Shown here: one piece after another, positions 24,839 to 32,973 of the stretch
Numbering within the stretch: the first letter of the stretch is position 1
How the letters are laid out: each line of letters opens with the position of its first letter
Assembly: GCF_004799445.1 (NCBI RefSeq)
Contig: NZ_SSNA01000214.1
Coordinates: 1-57,696 of the forward strand
DNA from: Bradyrhizobium sp.
GTDB lineage: Bacteria > Pseudomonadota > Alphaproteobacteria > Rhizobiales > Xanthobacteraceae
Length of the DNA stretch: 57,696 bases
Direction: 5' to 3'
The notes under the pieces: model-generated
The model's database searches: none
What the model saw: the letters and a program-made list of their open reading frames with translations, nothing else
Told to the model about the DNA's origin: nothing
Made by a program: the position numbers and the translations under genes

Positions 24839-26446
24839 TCAGTAGACGTCCTGCTGGAACCGGCCCTTCTTCTTGAGTTCCCCGACAAAGCTGACGGCCT
24901 CGTCGGTCGAGCGTGCGCCGTGTTGCGCGACGATATCGACCAGTGCGCGCTCGACGTCCTTCGCCATTCGTTTGGCATCGCCGCAGACATAGACGTTCGC
25001 GCCCTCGGCCAGCCACGTCCATAATTCACGGCCAACCTCGCGCATGCGGTCCTGCACGTAGAATTTCTTGTCACCGTCGCGCGACCACGCCAGCGACATC
25101 CGCGTCAGCAGCCCGGCGGTTTTCATGGCGTTCAGTTCGTCGGCATAGAAGAAATCGCAACTGCTGCGCTGGTGACCAAAGAACAGCCAGTTCTTGCCGG
25201 GCGCGCCGGTGGCCTTGCGGTCGAGCAGGAATGCGCGGAACGGGGCGATGCCGGTGCCGGGTCCGATCATGATGATCGGCACCTTCGGATCCTGCGGCAG
25301 CGCAAAGCCGTGTGCCTTCTGCACGTAGACCTGCACCGGATCGCCCGGCTGGATGCGTTCGGCGAGGAATGTCGAAGCCAGTCCAAGCCGCTTGCGCTTG
25401 CCGACCACGTACCGCACGCAGTCGACCGTCAGCGACAGCTTGCCAGGAGTGGCGTTGTGCGACGAGGAGATCGAATAAAGCCGCGGCTGCAGCGGCTCGA
25501 GGGCTTCGACGAAGACTTCGGGGTGTGGGCGAACGCCGGAAAATTTCTGCAGTGCCGCCATCACATCGAGAGTGGCGGCGTCGCCGTCGGGGTCGTCTCC
25601 CTGCGCCAGCGCGCGCGCTTTCTCGCGCTGAGCCCCGCCCGTAATGAACGAAATCAGCTCGAACAGCGAATCCGGCGCGGGCGCGAGCGATACTTCGTCG
25701 GTCAATACCTCGCGCAGCGTCTTGCCTCTCACGGCAGTGGTGTGCGAAGCGCCGAGCAGGGCAATGACCTGGTCGACATGACCGAGATCATTGCGTGCGA
25801 AAATTCCGAAGGAGTCGCCGACGACGTAGTCGAGGCCGCTTCCGGTAAGGTCGAAATCGATGTGCCAGGTTTCCTTTTCCGATCCGGCCTTGTTGAGCAA
25901 GCGCCGCGACAGGAACGTCGCCGGCGCTGGATTGTCGCGCGAACGGCCCAGTTCCACGGCGACCACCGGTGTCGCTGCGGCGGGCGCGGCCGCCGTGCCG
26001 GGTGCTACCGCGGGCGCTTTTCCCAGTTCCTCGTGCAGCGCCTTCAGCATCCGGGCGGTTTCCTTGCCGCCGGGCACGCACAGGTTCAGGCGCGCTTCCG
26101 CCTTGCTCGCGATGGCCTCGGAATAGTCGTTGCAGTTATAGCCGCACTGGCCGCAATCCTGCTGTGCCATCGCCGCCATCATGCGCCGGCGCATCGGGCG
26201 TCCTTCGGCGAGCTTCATGCGGTCCGCAATCGGCATGGTTTGGTCGTGCCAGGGCGCTTCGCCGTCGTCACCGTCACCCGTCGGCCCCTGCATGACGGCG
26301 GCGCCCTGCTCCGCCGACAGCGGCGCCGTACCATCCGTCGACAGCAGCCCGACGAAGAAGCCGTTCAGCCACGAGCGCTGCGCCTCGGAAAACGGCGCGC
26401 TGGCGGGGATAATCTCGATCTTCGGTGGAGGCGTCATCTGATTCAT
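24839..26446 (-). CDS. CysJ-like NADPH flavoprotein with N-terminal Fe-S domain
   Basis: A 535-residue diflavin-reductase-type protein lacking the flavodoxin domain. In its place is a four-cysteine Fe-S motif (Cys98, Cys101, Cys105, Cys123; DCGQCGYNC then NLCVPGG) like that in RnfB and corrinoid Fe-S proteins. The rest is the CysJ-type FAD/NADPH module: RLYSISSSHN (FAD), GPGTGIAPFRAFL and YVCGDAKRM (NADPH), and a terminal QQDVY close to the CysJ end. Electrons would flow NADPH to FAD to [4Fe-4S] to a partner. Its ATG overlaps the nirA stop, so the partner is most likely NirA. It could instead serve sulfite reduction; context favours nitrite. Confidence 0.88.
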   Translation of the reverse strand: MNQMTPPPKIEIIPASAPFSEAQRSWLNGFFVGLLSTDGTAPLSAEQGAAVMQGPTGDGDDGEAPWHDQTMPIADRMKLAEGRPMRRRMMAAMAQQDCGQCGYNCNDYSEAIASKAEARLNLCVPGGKETARMLKALHEELGKAPAVAPGTAAAPAAATPVVAVELGRSRDNPAPATFLSRRLLNKAGSEKETWHIDFDLTGSGLDYVVGDSFGIFARNDLGHVDQVIALLGASHTTAVRGKTLREVLTDEVSLAPAPDSLFELISFITGGAQREKARALAQGDDPDGDAATLDVMAALQKFSGVRPHPEVFVEALEPLQPRLYSISSSHNATPGKLSLTVDCVRYVVGKRKRLGLASTFLAERIQPGDPVQVYVQKAHGFALPQDPKVPIIMIGPGTGIAPFRAFLLDRKATGAPGKNWLFFGHQRSSCDFFYADELNAMKTAGLLTRMSLAWSRDGDKKFYVQDRMREVGRELWTWLAEGANVYVCGDAKRMAKDVERALVDIVAQHGARSTDEAVSFVGELKKKGRFQQDVY

Positions 26447-28230
26447 GTGGAAGTCTCTGCGTCCGCAAGTTTGCGCAGCGTCTCGCCATCATGGCGCCTT
26501 GCGAAGGCAAGGAAAGTTTCGTCCGGCGATGCGCGATGGGTAAGATACGCCTTGAGCAACTTCTCGACCGTCTGCGGCGCGTCCTCCGCCTTGATGTCGT
26601 GGTAGACCTCCTGCCCAATCTCGGCATTTGGGCCGAACCCGCCGCCTGCGAACAGGTGATAGCCCTCGACGGTATCGTCCTGTTCGCCAGCCGGCACCTT
26701 GGCGGCGATCAGGCCGATATCGCTGATGTAATGCTGGGCGCAGGAGTGGTGGCAGCCGGTCAGGTGGATATTCAGGGGCGTGTCGATTTCGACCCTCGGC
26801 TCGCACCAGCCGCCAATTTCGGCGGCGTGGCGCTTGGTGTCGGACGCCGCGAACTTGCAGCCGGCATTGCCGGTACAGGCGATCAGCCCGGCGCGGATTT
26901 GCGACGCCTTGACCGGCAGTCCCATCGCTTCGATGGCTGCAACCGCGAGTCCCACATTTTCGTCGGCCACGCCTGAGATCAGGAGGTTTTGCCAGACCGT
27001 CAGACGAATTTCGCCGTCGCCGAGATCGCGCGCGATCTTTGCAAGGCCGCGCATCTGCTCGCACTCGACTTTGCCGACCGACAGCGAAACGCCGATCCAG
27101 TTGAGGCCTTCCTGCTTCTGCTGGTGCACGCCGATATGCGCCATGCGGTCGAAGGCCGGCCGCGGCGCGAAGGCCTCCGCCGGCACGCGGGTGAAGGCGT
27201 GACCGAGTTTTTCCTCGACCAGAACAAGGAATTTCTCCATTCCCATTCCGTCGATGACATATTTCATGCGCGCCTTGAGGCGGTTGGTGCGATCGCCGGT
27301 GTCGATGAACGCCCGGACGATTGCGTCGGCGACCCTGGTCGCGTCCGCCGGCCTGACGATGATGCCGGTCGCCCTGGCAAAGTCCCTGTGGCCGGTAATG
27401 CCGCCTATCCCGAGGCGAAACCAGACGCCGGGCTCGACGCCAAAGCCGTCCTTCACTTCCACGGCTGCGAAGGCGATGTCGTTGGTGTCTTCCAGCACCG
27501 CGATCTTGCCGGCGCCGTCGAACGCGACGTTGAACTTGCGCGGCAATCCAGTCAGCGAGCGGTCGTTGAGAATGTGGTAATGCCATTCGCGGGCATATTC
27601 GCGGGTGTCGATCAATTCCTGCGGATCGATCCCGGCCGTCGGCGTGCCCGTGACGTTGCGAATGTTGTCGGCACCCGAACCGCGCGAGCACAGCCCGAGA
27701 TCCTGGATGCCCTCGATCAGGGCGACGGTGTGCTTCGGCAGCACTTCACGCAGCTGAAGATTGGCGCGGGTCGTGACATGGCAATAGGGTCCGCATAGCC
27801 GCTCGGCAAGATCGGCCAGCCCGGCGAACTGCCAGTGCTTGAGCACGCCATTGGGAATCCGCAGCCGGCACATGTAGGAGTCCTGCGTCGGCGCAACGTA
27901 AAACAAGCCGTAATAGCGCCAGCGAAAATTATCCGCCGGCGACGGCGGCGCGTTGGTCAGCGCCTGTTGCTTCAATCGCGGATAGGCATCGAACGGATGC
28001 TCCTCGCGCTTGAACTTTTCCTGATCGACGAGCTTCTTGCCTGACGCGAGAACCTTGTCCTGCGCCTTGAAATGCGCTGCGTCGGGTCCGATAGGCTCGG
28101 CGCTGGTCTTGCCCGCGGCGCTGCCTCCGAAGCCGCGACCGACCTTGCTGATCTGCAGGCCGGTGGCAAAACCTTCGAGGTAGCGTTTCTGCTCCTCGGT
28201 AAAGTCGATTGAGACGGTTTCTATTTTCAT
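26443..28230 (-). CDS. nirA: Siroheme nitrite reductase NirA
   Basis: A 595-residue assimilatory nitrite reductase that reduces nitrite to ammonium by six electrons. It has the siroheme/[4Fe-4S] ligand pattern ACTGNAGCKFA (C-x5-C) followed by LTGCHHSCAQHYISDIGL (C-x3-C), with the HHSCAQ form typical of nitrite rather than sulfite reductases. Two ferrodoxin-like repeats and basic substrate residues (RLRIPNG, TTRANLQLRE) are present. MKIETVSIDFTEEQ at 28230 is the likely start; an upstream extension lies inside the preceding gene. It lies 17 bases after the channel gene and overlaps the flavoprotein gene by ATGA, forming a three-gene operon. Confidence 0.92.
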   Translation of the reverse strand: MKIETVSIDFTEEQKRYLEGFATGLQISKVGRGFGGSAAGKTSAEPIGPDAAHFKAQDKVLASGKKLVDQEKFKREEHPFDAYPRLKQQALTNAPPSPADNFRWRYYGLFYVAPTQDSYMCRLRIPNGVLKHWQFAGLADLAERLCGPYCHVTTRANLQLREVLPKHTVALIEGIQDLGLCSRGSGADNIRNVTGTPTAGIDPQELIDTREYAREWHYHILNDRSLTGLPRKFNVAFDGAGKIAVLEDTNDIAFAAVEVKDGFGVEPGVWFRLGIGGITGHRDFARATGIIVRPADATRVADAIVRAFIDTGDRTNRLKARMKYVIDGMGMEKFLVLVEEKLGHAFTRVPAEAFAPRPAFDRMAHIGVHQQKQEGLNWIGVSLSVGKVECEQMRGLAKIARDLGDGEIRLTVWQNLLISGVADENVGLAVAAIEAMGLPVKASQIRAGLIACTGNAGCKFAASDTKRHAAEIGGWCEPRVEIDTPLNIHLTGCHHSCAQHYISDIGLIAAKVPAGEQDDTVEGYHLFAGGGFGPNAEIGQEVYHDIKAEDAPQTVEKLLKAYLTHRASPDETFLAFARRHDGETLRKLADAETST

Positions 28231-28247
28231 GCTGCGCAACGATGCCG

Positions 28248-29084
28248 TTATTCTGCGGAAACTTGAGGAATCAGCACCGGCGCCGTCGATAGGGCTGGGC
28301 GCGCCGGCTTGAAGGTCGCGTAGAGCGCGAGACCGGTGAAGACGAAACCGCCGACGAGATTGCCGAGCGTTACCGGAATTTGATTCCATACCCACCATTG
28401 GTAAACGCTGACCTTGGCGCCGAGCATCATGCCGGTCGGGATAATGAACATGTTGACCACCGCATGCTCAAATCCGAGCGCAAAGAACATGAAGATGGGC
28501 ATCCAGGTCGCGACGATCTTTCCGATCGTCGAACTGGTGGTCATGGCCATCACGACGCCAAGACAAACCAGCCAGTTGCAAAGGATGGCTTTGACGAAAA
28601 CGCTGACCATTCCCGCCAGCCCGATCGCCTCGTTGGCGATGGTCTTGGCTTCGGCAATGCTGACGATGCGCGCCGCAACCCCCGTCGGCTCGATCTTGCC
28701 CATGTTGGTGAGCGTGATCGCAAGCAGACCGCCATAGACGATGCTGCCCAAGAGATTTCCGAGATACACCCATGCCCAGTTTGCCCCGATTGCGCTCCAG
28801 GTGGCCTTGCCTTCGAGCCGCGCGAGCGGCAGCAAGCCGAAGCTTCCGGTCACAAGTTCGAGTCCAAGCAGCACGATGATGATCAGACTGACGGGGAAGA
28901 TGATCGCACCGACCAGCGGCTGTCCGGTGGTGACGGCGCCGCTAAACGCCAGGCTGGTGGCGGCGCCCAGCAGTGCTCCCGAGAGTGCACCGCGGATCAG
29001 AAGGTCGCGCGGCGCCAGCGCCAATTTCTTCAAACTGACGTCGATCATTGAGGCGACAACGTCGGCGGGTTTTGCGTAATCCAT
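28248..29084 (-). CDS. Formate/nitrite transporter family channel (NirC/FocA type)
   Basis: A 278-residue FNT-family protein with six hydrophobic segments. The N-terminal MDYAKPADVVASMIDVSLKK, the first helix GALSGALLGAATSLAFSG, the motif LVCLGVVMAM after helix 4 and the GFEHAVVNMF motif in the fifth region fit the family. It should form a pentameric inner-membrane channel for nitrite (or formate). As first gene of the nirA operon its job is most likely nitrite uptake. GGAG precedes the ATG by 7 bases. The long structured leader upstream suggests control at the RNA level. Confidence 0.9.
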   Translation of the reverse strand: MDYAKPADVVASMIDVSLKKLALAPRDLLIRGALSGALLGAATSLAFSGAVTTGQPLVGAIIFPVSLIIIVLLGLELVTGSFGLLPLARLEGKATWSAIGANWAWVYLGNLLGSIVYGGLLAITLTNMGKIEPTGVAARIVSIAEAKTIANEAIGLAGMVSVFVKAILCNWLVCLGVVMAMTTSSTIGKIVATWMPIFMFFALGFEHAVVNMFIIPTGMMLGAKVSVYQWWVWNQIPVTLGNLVGGFVFTGLALYATFKPARPALSTAPVLIPQVSAE

Positions 29085-29099
29085 GTCGAAGCTCCAGCT

Positions 29100-29117
29100 G
29101 CCACGCGTAGGCGTGGC
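29100..29117 (-). other. Short perfect hairpin before the channel gene
   Basis: GCCACGC pairs perfectly with GCGTGGC around a 4-base loop, ending about 16 bases before the start codon and directly upstream of the GGAG ribosome binding site. It could influence translation start. Confidence 0.5.
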
Positions 29118-29139
29118 GACAACGAGGGAAAGGGCGTTT

Positions 29140-29196
29140 GATCGCTCGGAAATTCAATTCGAAGGGCAGCGCCGTATCGGAATTTTCTGAGCGATC
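29140..29196 (-). other. Long leader hairpin
   Basis: GATCGCTCGGAAATTC (29140-29155) pairs with GAATTTTCTGAGCGATC (29180-29196) over about 16 pairs with one bulge or mismatch, with a 24-base loop. It is the strongest structure in the nitrite-operon leader. Confidence 0.6.
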
Positions 29197-29297
29197 CGAT
29201 CAGCCTCGTTGCTGCGGAAATCCATCTTGGACAACGGCCAGCTGGCGACTACGGCGGCTGGCTCATATTTTTCTATTCACTGACTCATATTTTGTTA

Positions 29298-29313
29298 TTC
29301 AAATAGTGTGCCA
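29298..29313 (-). promoter_or_regulatory. Sigma-54-like promoter
   Basis: On the minus strand TGGCAC-N5-TTGAA resembles the sigma-54 consensus TGGCAC-N5-TTGCA; the -24 box is perfect but the conserved C of the -12 GC is A. GTGCA and TGCAC arms just upstream form an inverted repeat that could bind a nitrogen regulator. It would give a leader of about 210 bases. Confidence 0.45.
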
Positions 29314-29466
29314 GTGCAGCAATTTTATAAATGCACGCAAAATCAATAAGTTATTTATATTGCATCGCAGCACAGTTAACAAAGGTGGCGCCCCTTCGAA
29401 AGGCAAACGCCTAAAAAGTGGATAACGAATCATCTTGCCTAATTTCTGGGCTGATGGCTTTGCGGT

Positions 29467-30636
29467 TCATGGAACCCGGCGGGAGACCTTGAACGAGGCC
29501 AGATACCCGGCCATATCCACTGGATCGAAGGCGGGTCCGGCGAAGGCTCCGACGGAGCCAACTGCGCCGCGGTCGGTCTGCCCACGTATTCCCAATGCGG
29601 CATCGTAAAGGTCGGGTCTGAACACACCCATGGCGATGGCAAGAGCTTCGGGGCTGATCGCAGCCTGCCCCCAGCGGACCATTTGCGCGTAAAGCCAGGC
29701 GGCCTGCACGGGATCCGGCCGTGGCGCGCCCTCTCTTCCCACCAGCAGATAGCGGCTGCTTTCGCGGATGGTTCCGTCAGGGGAGATCTTCAGGCGGCCA
29801 TCCAGCGTACGGCGGATGACATCGGCCTCGACACCAATCCGCTCCGGCTGCGCCAGAATGCTTGCCACTTCGGTCCGATTTTGCGGCTGCTCGATGAATT
29901 CAGCGGCGCGAAAGGCGGCCCGGACCAGTGCCGCGACCAGCTCGGGGTTCTTCTCCGACCAGCTCTGCCTGACGGCGAGCACCTTCTCGGCCGCGCGTAC
30001 CAGAATGTCGGAAACGAAATGGAGGATCAGTCCAACGCCGCGATCGACCGCGATCGAATTCCAGGGCGCGCCGACGCAGAACGCGTCGACCTGGCCACTG
30101 GCAATGCTGTCGGCCATGTAGGGCGGCGGCAGCACCACGAGGCGAATGTCCTCGTCCGGGTCGACGCCTCCGGCCGCCATCCAGAACCGCAGCTGATAGT
30201 TGTGGGTGGAGAACGGAAACGTCATGCCGAAGGTCAGGGGTTCCGCGCCGCTCCTGCGACGCGCGGCGACGACGCGCGCCAGCGCCAGCGCCGTGGCCAT
30301 CGGATCGAAGCGGTCGCCGTCGATTTCCGCCATGATCGCCGCGTGCAGCGCCGGCGACACCGTGATGGCGTTGCCGTTGAGGCTAAGATTGAACGGCGCC
30401 GCGATCGGCACCTTGACATGTCCGAGCCCGAGGCTGGAGGCGATCGCGACCGGCGCCAGAAGGTGCGCGGCGTCAAACAGGCCGATATTGAGCTTGTCGC
30501 GCACATTCGACCATGACACTTCCCGCACCAGGGTGACGTCGAGCCCCTCCGCCGCGGTAAAACCCTTGTCGACGGCGACGATCAGGGCGGCGGCATCGAT
30601 CAGCGGAATGAAGCCGATGTGGAGCGGTTTGGTCAT
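29467..30636 (-). CDS. nasS: Nitrate sensor NasS (NrtA/CmpA-like binding protein without signal peptide)
   Basis: A 389-residue protein of the nitrate-binding NrtA/CmpA family. It starts MTKPLHIGFIPLIDAAALIV, directly with the binding-protein fold and with no signal peptide, so it is cytosolic, which distinguishes NasS from transport proteins. Conserved segments include TFGMTFPFSTHNYQLRFWMA and VDAFCVGAPWNSIAVDRGVG. It follows nasT with an ATGA overlap. In known systems NasS holds NasT inactive and releases it when nitrate or nitrite binds. That NasS does so here is inferred from family and arrangement. Confidence 0.9.
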   Translation of the reverse strand: MTKPLHIGFIPLIDAAALIVAVDKGFTAAEGLDVTLVREVSWSNVRDKLNIGLFDAAHLLAPVAIASSLGLGHVKVPIAAPFNLSLNGNAITVSPALHAAIMAEIDGDRFDPMATALALARVVAARRRSGAEPLTFGMTFPFSTHNYQLRFWMAAGGVDPDEDIRLVVLPPPYMADSIASGQVDAFCVGAPWNSIAVDRGVGLILHFVSDILVRAAEKVLAVRQSWSEKNPELVAALVRAAFRAAEFIEQPQNRTEVASILAQPERIGVEADVIRRTLDGRLKISPDGTIRESSRYLLVGREGAPRPDPVQAAWLYAQMVRWGQAAISPEALAIAMGVFRPDLYDAALGIRGQTDRGAVGSVGAFAGPAFDPVDMAGYLASFKVSRRVP

Positions 30637-31226
30637 TTCAGCAACTCCGACGCCGTCAGGATCGACTGTGCGATCTCCCCGATCTTCTTTTTCTCGCGCA
30701 TCGCCGTTGACCGCAGCAGGACATAGGCCTCCTCTTCCGTGAGGCCTTTCAGCTTCATCAGAATTCCCTTGGCGCGGTCGATGACCTTGCGGTCTTCAAG
30801 CGCGGATTTGGCGCGATCGAGTTCATCCTGCAACTTGGCGAAGGCGTTGAAGCGTGAAATGCAGAGGTCAAGGATCGGCTTGAGCCGTTCTTTCTTCAAT
30901 CCGTCGACGATATAGGCGGAGACGCCGGCGTCGACGGAAGCCTGGATCGATGCGGCATCGCTCTGATCGACGAACATCGCGATCGGCCGGCGCACCGCGC
31001 GGCTGACCTGGAACATTTGTTCCAGAACGTCACGGCTGGGGTTTTCCAGGTCGATCACGATGACGTCGGGATCGAGCGCATAGATGCGACTCAGCAAACT
31101 CTGCATTTCGCTGATGTGCACGACATCGGTAAAGCCCGCCTCCCGCAATCCCTCCTGAAGGATCGCGGCGCGGATCGGGCTTTCGTCAACAATCACGATT
31201 TTAGGAGACGACTCGGCGCCCATCAA
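30633..31226 (-). CDS. nasT: ANTAR-domain response regulator NasT
   Basis: A 197-residue protein with a receiver-like domain (residues ~8-125, with IVDESPIRAAIL, DVIVIDLENPS and the VDGLKKERL region) followed by an ANTAR RNA-binding domain (~135-192) with RKVIDRAKGILMKLKGLTEE and AYVLLRSTAMREKKKI. ANTAR proteins bind paired hexaloop hairpins and prevent termination. With NasS it forms the nitrate-responsive pair, and the nitrite operon leader downstream is the likely target. It is divergent from rimO with a 108-base gap. Confidence 0.92.
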   Translation of the reverse strand: MMGAESSPKIVIVDESPIRAAILQEGLREAGFTDVVHISEMQSLLSRIYALDPDVIVIDLENPSRDVLEQMFQVSRAVRRPIAMFVDQSDAASIQASVDAGVSAYIVDGLKKERLKPILDLCISRFNAFAKLQDELDRAKSALEDRKVIDRAKGILMKLKGLTEEEAYVLLRSTAMREKKKIGEIAQSILTASELLK

Positions 31227-31308
31227 TCACCCGCATTCCGGCGACCTATTCATAGCACGCCACTGGTCGGCTCAAAGCCTTGTAATTATGAGCAATTGGG
31301 ACTAGCTC

Positions 31309-31327
31309 CTGCCTGTCAATCAGGCAG
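31309..31327 (+). other. Hairpin directly before the rimO start
   Basis: CTGCCTG (31309-31315) pairs with CAGGCAG (31321-31327) around TCAAT, ending 7 bases before the ATG where a ribosome binding site would sit. No Shine-Dalgarno-like sequence is seen between hairpin and start, so the structure may modulate rimO translation. Confidence 0.4.
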
Positions 31328-31334
31328 ATCCAGC

Positions 31335-32660
31335 ATGCAACAGGCCGCCGCGCCCAAAGTCAGTTTTGTTTCATTGGGATGTCCCAAGGCGCTGGTGGAT
31401 TCCGAGCGTATCATCACGCGGCTGCGCGCCGAAGGCTACGAGCTGGCGCGCAAGCACGACGGCGCGGATCTGGTCATCGTCAATACCTGCGGTTTCCTCG
31501 ACAGCGCCAAACAGGAGTCGCTCGGCGCCATCGGCGAGGCGATGGCCGAGAATGGCAAGGTCATCGTCACCGGCTGCATGGGCGCGGAGCCCGAGCAGAT
31601 CGAGGCCGCCTATCCCGGCGTGCTGTCGATCACCGGACCGCAGCAATACGAAAGCGTGCTGGATGCTGTGCACCGCGCGCTGCCGCCGGTTCATAATCCC
31701 CACCTCGACCTGGTGCCGCCGCAGGGCATCAAGCTGACCCCGCGGCACTACGCTTATCTGAAGATTTCCGAAGGCTGCAACAACCGCTGCAGCTTCTGCA
31801 TCATCCCGAAGCTGCGCGGCGACCTGGTGTCGCGTCCGGCCGGCGAGGTGTTGCGCGAGGCGGAAAAGCTGGTGACCGCCGGCGTCAAGGAATTGCTGGT
31901 GATCTCGCAGGACACCTCGGCCTATGGTGTGGATATCAAATATGCCGCCAGCCCCTGGAAAGATCGCGAAGTGCGCGCCAGATTCTTCGATCTCGCAAAA
32001 GAGCTCGGCGAATTCGGCGCCTGGGTGCGGTTGCAATATGTCTACCCCTATCCGCATGTCGACGAAGTCATCGGCCTGATGACGCAAGGCAAGGTGCTGC
32101 CCTATCTCGATATTCCCTTTCAGCACGCCAGTCCGGAAATCCTCAAAGCCATGAAGCGCCCGGCGGCCCAGGAAAAGACGCTGGCGCGGATCAAGCAGTG
32201 GCGCGAGCAATGCCCCGATCTGACGCTGCGTTCCACCTTCATCGTCGGCTTTCCCGGCGAAACCGATTCCGACTTTGCCTATCTGCTCGACTGGCTTGAA
32301 GAGGCCGAGATCGACCGCGTCGGCTGCTTCAAATATGAGCCGGTCGCGGGCGCCGCATCGAACGCGCTCGGCCGTGCCGTGCCCGAGGAGGTCAAGCAGG
32401 AGCGCTGGAACGCGTTGATGGCGCGGCAGCAGAAGATTTCCGCGCGCCGGCTGAAGCGCAAGGTCGGCACCCGGCAGCAAGTGATCATCGACGAGATCGG
32501 CCCGACCGTTTCCAAAGGCCGCTCCAAGGCCGACGCGCCCCAGATCGACGGCGCGGTCTATGTCTCGAGCCGGCGTCCGCTGCGCGTGGGCGAGATCGTC
32601 ACCGCGAAAATCGAGCGTGCCGACGAATACGATCTGCACGGCAGCGTCGCCGGTTTCTGA
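31335..32660 (+). CDS. rimO: Ribosomal protein S12 methylthiotransferase RimO
   Basis: A 441-residue radical SAM enzyme that adds a methylthio group to an Asp of ribosomal protein S12. The N-terminal UPF0004 domain has three cluster cysteines (SLGCPKALVDSE, VNTCGFLD, TGCMG). The radical SAM domain has CNNRCSFC (CxxxCxxC) with the RimO-type surroundings YLKISEGCNNRCSFCIIPKL, and a C-terminal TRAM domain follows. SLGCPKALVDSE and the KLRG after the cluster match RimO rather than MiaB. The ATG at 31335 gives the standard length; the frame extends upstream into nasT and that part is ignored. Confidence 0.95.
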   Translation: MQQAAAPKVSFVSLGCPKALVDSERIITRLRAEGYELARKHDGADLVIVNTCGFLDSAKQESLGAIGEAMAENGKVIVTGCMGAEPEQIEAAYPGVLSITGPQQYESVLDAVHRALPPVHNPHLDLVPPQGIKLTPRHYAYLKISEGCNNRCSFCIIPKLRGDLVSRPAGEVLREAEKLVTAGVKELLVISQDTSAYGVDIKYAASPWKDREVRARFFDLAKELGEFGAWVRLQYVYPYPHVDEVIGLMTQGKVLPYLDIPFQHASPEILKAMKRPAAQEKTLARIKQWREQCPDLTLRSTFIVGFPGETDSDFAYLLDWLEEAEIDRVGCFKYEPVAGAASNALGRAVPEEVKQERWNALMARQQKISARRLKRKVGTRQQVIIDEIGPTVSKGRSKADAPQIDGAVYVSSRRPLRVGEIVTAKIERADEYDLHGSVAGF

Positions 32661-32671
32661 TCTGTCGGACA

Positions 32672-32738
32672 GCGCGTTTTCTTCACGCGAACCGGCATCC
32701 ATGCCCGGATCATGTCCGAGGGCAGGCTTCGCTCGGCG
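32672..32738. repeat. Interspersed hairpin repeat, copy 2 of 3
   Basis: Contains GCGCGTTTTCTTCACGCGA, then CCCGGATCATGTCCGAGGGC and AGGCTTCGCT. It shares GCGTTTTCTTCACGCGA exactly with the copy at 54351-54420 and the GTCCGAGGGCAGGCTTCGC block, with one change, with the copy at 15725-15791. It lies directly after rimO. Confidence 0.65.
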
Positions 32739-32900
32739 ACGCCATCCGCCTTGACAGCGCCGGCCGTTCGGCTGTATGGCCGCGTCATGAACCTGAACCG
32801 GACCCAACTCCGCGCCACTTTCCGTCGTCGCTCCGCCGACGATGATGGGTCGCGCCGTGTCCGACGACAACGCTGATTAACTAGTTCAGCAACGTTTTCG

Positions 32901-32932
32901 AGAAGGCCGCCCCCTTAAAAGTGCGGCCTTCT
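32901..32932 (+). terminator. Strong hairpin upstream of the aminotransferase gene
   Basis: AGAAGGCCGC (32901-32910) pairs perfectly with GCGGCCTTCT (32923-32932) around a 12-base loop, followed by GGCGTTTTGG. The weak T-run makes it an imperfect terminator; it may also be a leader structure for the gene starting at 32974. Confidence 0.5.
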
Positions 32933-32973
32933 GGCGTTTTGGCCTGCCTTTTCATCTCACCCAGGAGTTCGAC

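Larger units (their letters stand above)
29085..29466 (-). promoter_or_regulatory. Leader of the nitrite operon, likely NasT target
   Basis: This 382-base gap between nasS and the channel gene holds no gene. Read leftward it has an AT-rich promoter-like part (about 29270-29400), then two strong hairpins before the channel start. A gene for an ANTAR antiterminator (NasT) lies just upstream, and this family acts on hairpins in leaders of nitrate/nitrite genes. I therefore infer that this leader is its target. No clear poly-U terminator was found. Confidence 0.6.
32661..32973. other. Gap of 313 bases between rimO and the aminotransferase gene
   Basis: It carries one copy of the interspersed repeat (32672-32738) and a terminator-like hairpin (32901-32932). 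No gene is supported. Confidence 0.5.

Noticed and set aside
29138..29425. A 95-codon open frame on the plus strand in the nitrite leader
   Set aside because: No ribosome binding site, poor composition, and it lies in an AT-rich regulatory region antisense to the leader transcript.
31371..32870. A 499-codon open frame on the minus strand
   Set aside because: It is antisense to rimO and shows no domain; an effect of GC-rich codon use.
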